From assembly GCF_003428335.1 (NCBI RefSeq), contig NZ_CP031704.1, positions 4,600,071 through 4,664,070 of the forward strand: 64,000 nt of DNA. The letters are read 5' to 3'. The notes below the pieces were generated by a model that saw nothing but the letters and a program-made list of their open reading frames with translations, made no database searches and was not told the DNA's origin. Of the stretch, positions 26,165 to 33,918 are shown piece by piece (positions within the stretch are counted from its first letter, which is position 1; every line of letters starts with the position of its first letter). Made by a program: the position numbers and the translations under genes. The stretch comes from Solimonas sp. K1W22B-7. GTDB taxonomy: Bacteria > Pseudomonadota > Gammaproteobacteria > Nevskiales > Nevskiaceae.

Positions 26165-27532
26165 TCAGGTACTGACCGCCGCGGACTCCGCAGGCGCCGG
26201 CGCAGGCAGCGTCGGTGACTCCGCGCTGCGCGACGCGTCCAGCATCAGGCTGTAGTTCTTCACCGGCTCGGCGTAGCCCTTCACCACCATCGGCGCGCGC
26301 GCCTTCAGGCCGATTTCGCCGGCCAGCTCCACGGTGCGCTCCGCCACCAGGATCTCGCCGTGCAGCGCCTGGTCGCAGAGCCGCGAGGCCAGGTTCACGG
26401 TGGAACCCACCGCGGTGTATTCCAGGCGCGAGTCGGTGCCGATGATGCCCAACGTGACCACGCCGCTGGCGACGCCGATGCCGATGCCCAGCGGCGCCGT
26501 CTCCGTACCCCAGCCGGCGGTGAGCGGCACGGTGACGCTGCGGATGCGCCGCGCCAGCTCGATGCCGCAGCGGGCGTGGAAGGTGATCGGCAGCGGCGCG
26601 CCGACCAGGATCAGGATGCCGTCGCCGGCATAGTCCTTGATGGTGGCGCCGAAGTCCGCCACTGCCTTGCCGACCACGGTGTAGTACTCGCGCAGCACCT
26701 GCAGCACGCGGCCCGAAGGCTGCTCGGCGGCAAAGGCGGTGAAGCCGCGCAGGTCGCAGCACACCACGGTGATCTCCATGTAGTTCTCGCGCATGGCGCT
26801 GTCCAGTCCGCGCTCGGCCACCAGCTGCGCCACCTGCGGCGAGAGGAAGCGCGACAGGAACTGGCCGCGCTGGCCCTGCTGCACGTGGTACTGCACCGCG
26901 CCGACCAGGAAGATCACCTCGCCGATCACCGTGGAGATCGCCGCCACGCTCAGCGGCAACAGCAGGCCGGCGACCAGGAAGGGCACCGCGATGGCCATGG
27001 CCAGGATGCGCACGCGCTCGGCGCGGTCGGGCCGGCGGTTCAACACCAGGATGATGCCGACCAGCCCGGTCAGCGAAGCGATGGCCACCGGCGTGAAGAA
27101 CAGCCAGAACCCGGTGCTGAGCAGCGATTCCGGATGGTTGAACACGCGCAGGAAACTGTCGACGCGCAGTTGCGGCCACTGCAGCGCGAACAGGCCGTAG
27201 GCGATACCGGAGAGTTGGCCGATGCGCAGGACGCGATCGCCGAAGGCGACGTTGATCTCCGGTGCCGCCGGAATGGTGCGGCGCACGCGCAGGATCCACT
27301 CCAGGATCGCAACGATGGCCAGTGCCTCGGGCCAGGCCAGCCAGCCGGACCAGCTCGGCGCACTCAGCGGATCGCCGATGTAGCGCACGTTGAGGTAGAT
27401 GCTGATGCCGATCAGGCCCAGGCCGGCGCCGAGCGCCCGCGACGTCGCCGAACGGCGGTCGGCCGAGACGAAGGCCAGGCCCATGCCGAGGGCGACGATC
27501 GAGACCAGGATATGGGGCGTGAACTCGCTCAT
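26165..27532 (-). CDS. Membrane class III adenylate/guanylate cyclase
   Basis: A 455-residue protein with about six membrane helices in residues 1-225, a linker helix, and a class III cyclase domain (about 250-430). Metal-binding aspartates are in VVCCDLRGFTAF and KDYAGDGILILVG. The transition-state Asn/Arg pair is in VNLASRLCDQA. Ser in TDSRLEYTAVGSTVN lies near the base-recognising positions, so cAMP versus cGMP cannot be called safely. It should make a cyclic nucleotide at the inner membrane. Cyclic-nucleotide-binding domains occur nearby in the fusion protein at 31525 and the kinase at 62144, which are candidate receivers. Confidence 0.9.
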   Translation of the reverse strand: MSEFTPHILVSIVALGMGLAFVSADRRSATSRALGAGLGLIGISIYLNVRYIGDPLSAPSWSGWLAWPEALAIVAILEWILRVRRTIPAAPEINVAFGDRVLRIGQLSGIAYGLFALQWPQLRVDSFLRVFNHPESLLSTGFWLFFTPVAIASLTGLVGIILVLNRRPDRAERVRILAMAIAVPFLVAGLLLPLSVAAISTVIGEVIFLVGAVQYHVQQGQRGQFLSRFLSPQVAQLVAERGLDSAMRENYMEITVVCCDLRGFTAFAAEQPSGRVLQVLREYYTVVGKAVADFGATIKDYAGDGILILVGAPLPITFHARCGIELARRIRSVTVPLTAGWGTETAPLGIGIGVASGVVTLGIIGTDSRLEYTAVGSTVNLASRLCDQALHGEILVAERTVELAGEIGLKARAPMVVKGYAEPVKNYSLMLDASRSAESPTLPAPAPAESAAVST

Positions 27533-27726
27533 CGGCGGCCATTATGGGGTCCGGCACCCCTGCCCGGCGCGCCTTGCCTCCCGTCCCGGCCACCGGCCGT
27601 CAGGGCCGGGCCACGCCCCATTTTGCCCAAATTTGGTGCAAAACCCCGGCCAACTTCGTCCCCGAGGCTGTCAGCCAGGGCGGAACTCCTTGAAAAGCTC
27701 GGAAAAACCCGGGGAGTGCTTATTTT

Positions 27727-27756
27727 TTGCCCAAGCAGCCCAAGGGCAATTTTTTT
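27727..27756 (+). terminator. Orphan terminator-like hairpin
   Basis: TTGCCC (27727-27732) and GGGCAA (27744-27749) can pair, followed by seven T. It reads on the plus strand, but no plus-strand gene ends upstream. It may close an unseen small RNA or insulate the AbiEi-like promoter 16 bases on. Confidence 0.45.
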
Positions 27757-27771
27757 ATTGTTGACGGGTAC

Positions 27772-27801
27772 TTGACAACTGTTGTTGATGTTGCATGTAA
27801 A
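27772..27801 (+). promoter_or_regulatory. Promoter with palindromic operator for AbiEi-like gene
   Basis: TTGACA (27772-27777) and, 18 bases on, TGTAAA (27796-27801) form a sigma-70-like promoter. An 11-bp perfect palindrome ACAACTGTTGT (27775-27785) overlaps the -35 box. AbiEi-type proteins bind DNA and repress their own operons, so this is a likely autoregulatory site. Confidence 0.5.
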
Positions 27802-27891
27802 GAATTTATTGCTTGCAATCTTTTCTCACATGTTCTTAAATGTTTACACATCTACGAAATTCCGCCCGATACTCACGATTCCACTGGATCG

Positions 27892-28500
27892 ATGGACGAG
27901 CACAGCAAATCCGAACGCATCATACAGCTCGCCCAGAAGCTCGGCGTTCTGCGTCCGAAGGATTTGGTGCCGCACGGAATCCAGGCGGAATACCTGCGTC
28001 GTCTCTGCGACAAGGGACTGATCAAGAAAGTCGGACGCGGCAGCTACGTGCTCGCCGACACTGACGTCAACGCCAACGTTTCTCTGGCCATCGTCGGACG
28101 CGCGGTTCCCAACGGCGTGATCTGCCTGCGTTCTGCACTGGCCTTCCACGGCATCGGCGAGCAGAACAACGACGAAGTGTATGTCGCGATCGAACGGCGC
28201 GCCGCGCGCCCGCGCGTCGACTACCCCGAGATCAAGGTCGCGCGTCTCGGCGGACCCGCATTCACCGAGGGCGTGGAGACGCACGTGGTGGAAAACGTCA
28301 AGGTTCGCGTCTACAGTCTGGAGAAGACGCTCGCCGACCTGTTCAAGTTCCGCAACAAGATCGGGCCGCATATCGCGGTCGATGCCTTGCGCTCGGCGAT
28401 GAACGAACGCAGCCTGAACATGAAGAAGCTCTGGCACTTCGCCAAGCTGTGCCGCGTCGAGCGCGTGATGAAGCCCTACGTGGACGCCCTCGCCCACTGA
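27892..28500 (+). CDS. AbiEi-like antitoxin/transcriptional regulator, without a toxin gene
   Basis: A 202-residue protein of the AbiEi family. The N-terminal winged helix is at about 8-55 (IIQLAQKLGVLRPKDLVPHGIQ, then GLIKKVGRGSYVLAD), and the C-terminal domain has RSALAFHGIGEQ, VYSLEKTLADLFKFRNKIG and the DALRSAM block. In type IV systems AbiEi neutralises and represses the AbiEii nucleotidyltransferase toxin, normally encoded directly downstream. Here an intrinsic terminator and then pldA follow, with no toxin gene. The upstream 170 bases are AT-rich, unlike the neighbours. It may be a solitary regulator or the remnant of a transferred module. Confidence 0.8.
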   Translation: MDEHSKSERIIQLAQKLGVLRPKDLVPHGIQAEYLRRLCDKGLIKKVGRGSYVLADTDVNANVSLAIVGRAVPNGVICLRSALAFHGIGEQNNDEVYVAIERRAARPRVDYPEIKVARLGGPAFTEGVETHVVENVKVRVYSLEKTLADLFKFRNKIGPHIAVDALRSAMNERSLNMKKLWHFAKLCRVERVMKPYVDALAH

Positions 28501-28530
28501 AGTCCCCTGCGGCGCGCCGCTACGCCCCAG

Positions 28531-28551
28531 GCCCGCCCGTGCGGGCTTTTT
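28531..28551 (+). terminator. Intrinsic terminator after the AbiEi-like gene
   Basis: GCCCGC (28531-28536) and GCGGGC (28541-28546) form a 6-bp stem with a 4-base loop, followed by five T. It separates the AbiEi-like gene from pldA. Confidence 0.85.
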
Positions 28552-28573
28552 CGTTGATGGAGACGCAGAGAAG

Positions 28574-29542
28574 ATGCGCACCACCCTGATCGCCCTCGCC
28601 GTCCTGGCCTCCGGCACGGCCTATGCCGAACCCGCGCCGCCGGCAATTTCGTCGGAGACCCGGCAGCCCGCCAGGGAAATCGGGGACCCGGAGGCGACAC
28701 TGGACTCGCCCACGCCGGACATCCAGGGCGACGAGCTGCCGGTGATCACCCTCATCCCGAAGAAGACCGAGGAAGAGAACGCGCTGCTGTTCGAGAACCT
28801 GCGGCGCGACCCGGTGGTGTTCGCCCTGGTGGCGGAGAAGCCGGGCCTGTCCTTCCACCGGCCGATGTTCCTGCTGCCGATCAGCTGGGCCGAGGGCCTG
28901 TCCGAGGAGAACAAGCAGGCGGAGACCTTCTTCCAGATCAGCTTCAAGCAGCGCGTGCTGGATACGAACTTCTACTTCGCCTACTCGCAGAAGTCGTTCT
29001 GGCAGGTCTACGACGCCAACCGCTCGCGTCCTTTCCGCGAGACCAACTACAACCCCGAGGTGTTCTACCGCTGGAAGCCCAATGACCGCACCAAGGTCTG
29101 GGGCCTGGACGTCGGCGCCGAGCACGAGTCCAACGGCAAGGAGATCCCGGACTCGCGCAGCTGGAACCGCATCTCTGTCGCCGGCTTCTACGAGGGCAAC
29201 CAGACCCTGGCGCACCTCAAGCTCTGGTATCGCCTGCCGGAAGATGAGGGCCGCCCGGTGGACGATCCCAAGCGCGACGACAATCCGGACATCGAGGACT
29301 ATTACGGCTACGGCGAATTCCAGCTGCAGCGCAACCTCTTCGGCGCCCGCCGCCACCGCATCGGCCTGCTGACCCGCCTCAACCCGGGTACCGGCAAGGG
29401 CGCGATCAACCTCAACTACAGCGCGCCGCTGTCGAACTACGCGTTCTGGAACCTGTATCTCTGGCACGGCTACGGCGAGAGCCTGATCGACTACAACCGC
29501 GAGGTGACGCGGGCGGGGATCGGGGTGAGTTTCTCGCGGTGA
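28574..29542 (+). CDS. pldA: Outer-membrane phospholipase A (OMPLA)
   Basis: A 322-residue outer-membrane phospholipase A1/A2 that cleaves misplaced phospholipids in the outer leaflet. A signal sequence ends near residue 18 (TAYAEP). The catalytic triad matches E. coli His142/Ser144/Asn156 in spacing: His184 and Ser186 in AEHESNGKE and Asn198 in SRSWNR. SFKQRVL, the amphipathic strands that follow, and the terminal AGIGVSFSR (phenylalanine near the C-terminus) fit a 12-strand barrel. The N-terminal 70 residues are a Pro-rich linker that is longer than usual. It is monocistronic behind a terminator. Confidence 0.93.
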   Translation: MRTTLIALAVLASGTAYAEPAPPAISSETRQPAREIGDPEATLDSPTPDIQGDELPVITLIPKKTEEENALLFENLRRDPVVFALVAEKPGLSFHRPMFLLPISWAEGLSEENKQAETFFQISFKQRVLDTNFYFAYSQKSFWQVYDANRSRPFRETNYNPEVFYRWKPNDRTKVWGLDVGAEHESNGKEIPDSRSWNRISVAGFYEGNQTLAHLKLWYRLPEDEGRPVDDPKRDDNPDIEDYYGYGEFQLQRNLFGARRHRIGLLTRLNPGTGKGAINLNYSAPLSNYAFWNLYLWHGYGESLIDYNREVTRAGIGVSFSR

Positions 29543-29997
29543 AGCCCCGAGCAGCGTGGAGGGCCCCATGCGAAGCATGGGATCTTAGCGTCGCGAGTGG
29601 GCGTTAGGCGTTACCGACACTTCCACAAATCACTGCCGGTCGAGAACCCAAAGATCGAAGAACACCCTCTCCCGCTGGCGGGAGAGGGCTGGCGAGGGCA
29701 TGGATGCCCGAGGTAGGGCAACGCATGGAGCAGTTGCCGCGGTGAGGGTGGTGCGTGATGAAACCCACTGAGGTGCATCGACGGTGCCAGATCGAGTCTG
29801 TAGGGCGCGCACCCTACGCCTGACAAAAGGACAGTCTGTAGGGTGCGCACCGCGCACCGTCGATCCTGGTGAAGTCCGCTCCGCGTGCGCGATGCGCACC
29901 CTGCGCCTGACAAAAGGACAACCCGATGAACGGCAAGGTCGCGAGCAAGCTCGCTCCTGCATGTGCGCAGCGAGCCAAGCACTCATATATATGAGTA
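29543..29997. other. Intergenic repeat cluster
   Basis: No gene is seen in these 455 bases between pldA and the convergent pentahaem cytochrome gene. They hold a CCCTCTCCCGC hairpin (29665-29688), a second copy of the block found at 15794 (29692-29738), two TAGGG-GCGCACC stretches followed by a 17-bp direct repeat (CGCCTGACAAAAGGACA at 29817-29833 and 29904-29920), and a half GCGAGCAAGCTCGCTCCT element (29940-29958). Confidence 0.65.
29665..29688. repeat. CCCTCTCCCGC hairpin
   Basis: Perfect 11-bp arms (29665-29675 and 29678-29688) with a 2-base loop (likely opening to more). This sequence type is a widely dispersed intergenic hairpin. It lies 123 bases after pldA and may terminate its transcript. 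Confidence 0.65.
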
Positions 29998-31293
29998 CTA
30001 CCGCACTGCCGCGCTCAGCTTCCCCAGCGCCCCGCGATACTCCTCCGGCTGGAAGCGATCACGATTCTTCACCGAGTCGTACAGCGCATCGGTCGCGCCC
30101 TTGAGCGCCGCCGCGTTGCCACCGCGCTCGCCGATCGCCGCCGCCAGCACCTGCGCCGCCATCGCCGTCTGCTGCGCGTAGTAGAAATCGCCGCCCTGCG
30201 CGCTCTCCGCGTTCTGCGCGACGCGGCGCAGGACCTGGCGCAGCTGCGCGGCGTCGGGCGAACCCTGGCGCAGGCGGCCCCAGGCCTCGCGCTGCAGCCA
30301 GCCGCGCAATTCGCCGGCCTGCGCGCGCAGGCGCGAGGCGTCGGTTTCGTACTGCTTGTAGAGGCGCTCGCGCTGCACCGTCATCACGTCGGCCAGGCCC
30401 GGCGACATCACGCCGGCCCAGGCCTGTACCAGCACCAGCGGCTGGTCGGCCAGCGGCACCTGGCCCGGCGACAGGCCCGGCGCGCGGCCGGCATGCCAGC
30501 GGTTGGCGTTCATCGAGTGGTGGCAGGCGTCGCAATCGAAAAGGGCCAGCTCCGGAAACAGGCCATGGCCCAGTGCGCCGCTTTCCAGCCGCGCCAGCCA
30601 GGCATCGGTCGCAGCGATCTGGCCTTCCAGCCAGTTGCTGGCGGTGTCCGCCACCGGCTTGCGCTTGCGGTAGTCGGCGTCGACGTCCCAATGCGGCGGC
30701 ATCAGCGCGGTGAAAGTGTCGAGCTCGAACAGCAGCGGCGGATGGCCGGCCGCCATGATCGCGTGGGTCATCGGGTGGCTCGTGTCACCCAGATGACAGC
30801 TGGTGCAGAGCTGGCCGCGAACCCTGGCATCCCAGGTGGCGGTCATGCCGTGCGCCCGCTTCTCCTCCGGGGTCTTGAGGCTGTTGACGTGTTCGGCGAT
30901 CCAGCGCTCGGAAGCGCCATGGCAGGCTTCGCAGGCGATGCCGTCTTCGTTCTGGAACCGGGGCCCGCGCGCCTCGGCAGGCGGCACATGCGCGTGGCAG
31001 ACCAGGCAACCCTGGGCTTCGTGCGGGGCGGCCCAGCCGAGCTGGCCGGTGATGCGGCGCGCACGCTCGGTAAACAGCGTCTTCCAGGCCGAGCCATGCG
31101 CGTCCTTGCGCTGCCAGACGAAGTATTCGTCCTGGCGGATCTGGCGATCGGCGAAGGGGCGGATGGAACCGTGGCAGGTGCTGCCGGCGCAATCGGCTAC
31201 GCCGAGGTTGCGATCGGGCGCCGGGGCGGCAGCGGCAGGCAACAGCGCCGACAACACCACCGCAAGGCTGACCGCGAGTAATTGGCGTCGCAT
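29998..31293 (-). CDS. Periplasmic pentahaem cytochrome c
   Basis: A 431-residue protein with a signal sequence (LLAVSLAVVLSALLPAAAA). It has five haem-binding motifs: an unusual CX4CH (Cys35-Cys40-His41, in DCAGSTCHG), then CLVCH (96-100), CEACH (121-125), CTSCH (163-167) and CDACH (254-258). The arrangement resembles the cytochrome c554-like family. The C-terminal 170 residues are haem-free and helical. It reads away from the six-gene redox operon, 231 bases from its start, and probably exchanges electrons with it in the periplasm. GGGGGAA is 6 bases upstream of the ATG. A much longer open frame through this region is an artefact of GC-rich DNA. Confidence 0.85.
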   Translation of the reverse strand: MRRQLLAVSLAVVLSALLPAAAAPAPDRNLGVADCAGSTCHGSIRPFADRQIRQDEYFVWQRKDAHGSAWKTLFTERARRITGQLGWAAPHEAQGCLVCHAHVPPAEARGPRFQNEDGIACEACHGASERWIAEHVNSLKTPEEKRAHGMTATWDARVRGQLCTSCHLGDTSHPMTHAIMAAGHPPLLFELDTFTALMPPHWDVDADYRKRKPVADTASNWLEGQIAATDAWLARLESGALGHGLFPELALFDCDACHHSMNANRWHAGRAPGLSPGQVPLADQPLVLVQAWAGVMSPGLADVMTVQRERLYKQYETDASRLRAQAGELRGWLQREAWGRLRQGSPDAAQLRQVLRRVAQNAESAQGGDFYYAQQTAMAAQVLAAAIGERGGNAAALKGATDALYDSVKNRDRFQPEEYRGALGKLSAAVR

Positions 31294-31524
31294 GGATCGT
31301 TCCCCCGATCTGCAGCTGGCTGCGAAGCAATATAAACGCAGTAGCCTCGCCCCACTACTCCCCGCCTCACGACTTGCTGCGAATAAATCGCATCCGGCGT
31401 GCGCAGCATCACAAACAATGTCCTGAAACCCCCCAAAACATGCGAACTGCGTACTGGCGCGCGTCGTTGGAATAGCTCTAAAGTAGGCCTCACGTCGCCA
31501 GCCGAGCCACATAAGAGCCAGGCC

Positions 31525-33915
31525 ATGGTCCCAGGGAACGTCAAGATTGCGATTGTCGGGTCCGGCCCCGCCGGGCTGTCCGCCGCCGCGCACGCCGCGG
31601 AACTCGGCATCTCGCACGTGCTGCTGGAAGCCGAGAGCTGGCTTTCCAACACGATCTACCGATACCAGAAGGGCAAGCACGTCATGGCCGAGCCAGACGT
31701 GCTGCCGCTGCGCTCGCCGCTGGAGTTCACCGCCGGCAAGCGCGAGGCGATCCTCGGCAGCTGGAATGAAGGCACGAGCAAGCTGGGCGTCACCGTGGCG
31801 CACCGCGCGCGCGTCAGCGCCATCAGTGGCCAGAAGGGCGCATTCACCATCAGCCTCGACGGCGGCGGCACGCTGCTGGCCGAATACGTGGTGCTGGGCA
31901 TCGGCCTGCAGGGCAACCTGCGCAAGCTCGGCTGTCCCGGAGAGGACCTGGAGTGGGTGCAGTACCAGCTCGACGATCCGGACGAGTACAAGGGCGAGAC
32001 CATCGTCATCGTCGGGGCCGGCGACGCCGCCATCGAGAACGCCATCGCCCTGGCCGAAAACAACAAGGTCTACATCCTCAACCGCCGCGACGAGTTCGAC
32101 CGCGCCAAGCCCGGCAACCTCTCGGGCATATTGAAGGCGATCGAGGACGGCAAGCTCACCTGCCTGTACAACACCAAGCCGCTGTCCGCGGATACCACCG
32201 CGGAGGGCAAGCGCCTGCGCGTGGCCACCAACGACGGCGAGACCGAGCTGGCGGTGGACCGCATCATCGCGCGCCTGGGCGCGACCCCGCCGCGCGCCTT
32301 CGTCGAGAGTACCGGCATCACCTTCCCCAGCAAGGACCCGAACAGCGTGCCGGCGGTATCGCCGCAGTACGAGTCCAACGTGGAGGGCATGTACATCATC
32401 GGCGCGCTGGCCGGCTTCCCGCTGATCAAGCAGGCGATGAACCAGGGCTACGAGGTCATCGAGTTCATCGAGGGCCGCAAGGTCGAGCCGGCCGACACGC
32501 CGCTGCTGCGCGAGAAGTTCGCGGTGCTGCCGGAGATCACCGACATCGACGAGGCGCTGGCGACGATGCAGCGCCGCGTGCCGATCCTCAAGCAGCTGAC
32601 GCCGCTGCAGCTGCGCGAGTTCATGATCGATTCCGACATCCGCGCGCCGGCCGACGGCGAGATCATCTTCGAGTTGAACGACTACACCGACACCTTCTTC
32701 TCGGTGGTGTCCGGCACCGCCGAGATCGAGATCGACCCTGGCGATCCATCCAAGAAGATCACGCTCGGCAAGGGCGACTTCTTCGGCGAGTGGAGCCTGA
32801 TCTCCGGCCGCCGCCGCTCGGCGACGGTGCGCGCCAAGGAGCAATGCGTACTGATCGAGACGCCGCGGCGCTCGATGAACAAGCTGATCGCCTCGGTGGC
32901 GGCGGTCAAGCGCATCATCGACGAGGTGTTCCTGCGTCGCATCATCCAGGGCAAGATCGCGCCGACACTGCCGCCGGAGGAGCTCGCCGACCTGGTCGGC
33001 AGCGCCGAGGTGCGGCACTACCGGGCCGGCGAGGTGCTGTTCAGCGAGGGCGACGCCGGTGACGCGCTGCACCTGATCCGCAAGGGCTCGGTCACCATTG
33101 CCCGCGAGATCGGCGGCAAGGACGTGGTGCTGGCCTATGTGCCGGCCGGCCAGTACGTCGGCGAGATGGCCCTGGTCAGCGACCTGCCGCGCTCCGCCAC
33201 GGCGCGGGCGGCGGTGGCCACGGAGACCATCCGCCTCGACGGCACCGCCTTCAAGTCGCTGATGATGCGCCGCACGCAGGTGCGCGACCGCGTGCAGGAG
33301 GTCTACCGCATGCGCGTCGCCCAGAACGTGGTGGCGCAGTCCAAGCCCATGGGCGACGTGCTCGAGTTCATGATGTCGCAGGGCCTGGGCGAGGCCACCG
33401 ACGTGCTGCTGATCGACGAGGCGCTGTGCGTGCGCTGCGACCAGTGCGAGAAGGCCTGTTCCGACACCCATGGCAACGTCAGCCGCCTCAAGCGCGAGGC
33501 CGGACCGACCTTCAACACCCTGCACGTGCCGACCTCCTGCCGCCACTGCGAGCACCCGCACTGCATGAAGGACTGCCCGCCGGACGCGATCAAGCGCGCC
33601 CCCAACGGCGAGGTCCACATCACCGATGCCTGCATCGGCTGCGGCAATTGCGAGCGCAACTGCCCCTACGGCGTGATCCAGATGGGCATCCAGAGCAAGA
33701 CCCGGCCGAGCCTGTGGCGCTGGATGCTGTTCGGCGGCGAAGAGCCGGGGCGTTACCACCCGGCGAAGAAGGACAAGAGCGCCAAGAAGGCCGCCAAGTG
33801 CGACATGTGCAAGGACCTCGACGGCGGACCGGCCTGCGTGCGCGCCTGCCCCACCGGCGCGGCGATGCGCGCCAGCCCCGAGCAGTTCGTGCGGCTCTAC
33901 CGCGGAGGGCATTAG
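31525..33915 (+). CDS. FAD oxidoreductase / double cNMP-binding / 4x[4Fe-4S] fusion
   Basis: A 796-residue cytoplasmic fusion. Residues 1-340 are a thioredoxin-reductase-like flavoprotein: GSGPAG (12-17) for FAD and GAGDAA (164-169) for NAD(P)H; the redox CXXC of true thioredoxin reductases is absent. Two cyclic-nucleotide-binding domains follow (about 370-480 and 490-600), each with a phosphate-binding cassette: GEWSLISGRRRSATV and GEMALVSDLPRSATA. The end (635-775) is a DmsB/NrfC/HybA-type ferredoxin with four cysteine clusters (CVRCDQCEKAC, CRHCEHPHCMKDC, CIGCGNCERNC, CDMC..CVRAC). It could pass NAD(P)H electrons through flavin and Fe-S to the membrane protein encoded 3 bases downstream, under cyclic-nucleotide control. 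Confidence 0.88.
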   Translation: MVPGNVKIAIVGSGPAGLSAAAHAAELGISHVLLEAESWLSNTIYRYQKGKHVMAEPDVLPLRSPLEFTAGKREAILGSWNEGTSKLGVTVAHRARVSAISGQKGAFTISLDGGGTLLAEYVVLGIGLQGNLRKLGCPGEDLEWVQYQLDDPDEYKGETIVIVGAGDAAIENAIALAENNKVYILNRRDEFDRAKPGNLSGILKAIEDGKLTCLYNTKPLSADTTAEGKRLRVATNDGETELAVDRIIARLGATPPRAFVESTGITFPSKDPNSVPAVSPQYESNVEGMYIIGALAGFPLIKQAMNQGYEVIEFIEGRKVEPADTPLLREKFAVLPEITDIDEALATMQRRVPILKQLTPLQLREFMIDSDIRAPADGEIIFELNDYTDTFFSVVSGTAEIEIDPGDPSKKITLGKGDFFGEWSLISGRRRSATVRAKEQCVLIETPRRSMNKLIASVAAVKRIIDEVFLRRIIQGKIAPTLPPEELADLVGSAEVRHYRAGEVLFSEGDAGDALHLIRKGSVTIAREIGGKDVVLAYVPAGQYVGEMALVSDLPRSATARAAVATETIRLDGTAFKSLMMRRTQVRDRVQEVYRMRVAQNVVAQSKPMGDVLEFMMSQGLGEATDVLLIDEALCVRCDQCEKACSDTHGNVSRLKREAGPTFNTLHVPTSCRHCEHPHCMKDCPPDAIKRAPNGEVHITDACIGCGNCERNCPYGVIQMGIQSKTRPSLWRWMLFGGEEPGRYHPAKKDKSAKKAAKCDMCKDLDGGPACVRACPTGAAMRASPEQFVRLYRGGH

Positions 33916-33918
33916 GCC

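Larger units (their letters stand above)
27533..27891. other. Intergenic region with composition shift
   Basis: No gene is seen in these 359 bases between the divergent cyclase and AbiEi-like genes. The first 190 bases are GC-rich like the rest of the window. From about 27720 the sequence turns AT-rich, with an orphan terminator-like hairpin (27727-27756), a promoter (27772) and a palindrome (27775-27785). The shift suggests that the AbiEi-like gene and its promoter came in by transfer. Confidence 0.6.

Noticed and set aside
29797-29920. Possible CRISPR array
   Set aside because: Only two copies of a 17-bp unit, with no regular spacers and no cas genes in the window.
31294-31524. Promoter elements (sigma-54 or FNR-type) between the pentahaem gene and the redox operon
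   Set aside because: TGGCGC-N5-GTTGG lacks the GC of a sigma-54 -12 box, and no TTGAT-N4-ATCAA site is present. The real promoters could not be placed with confidence.
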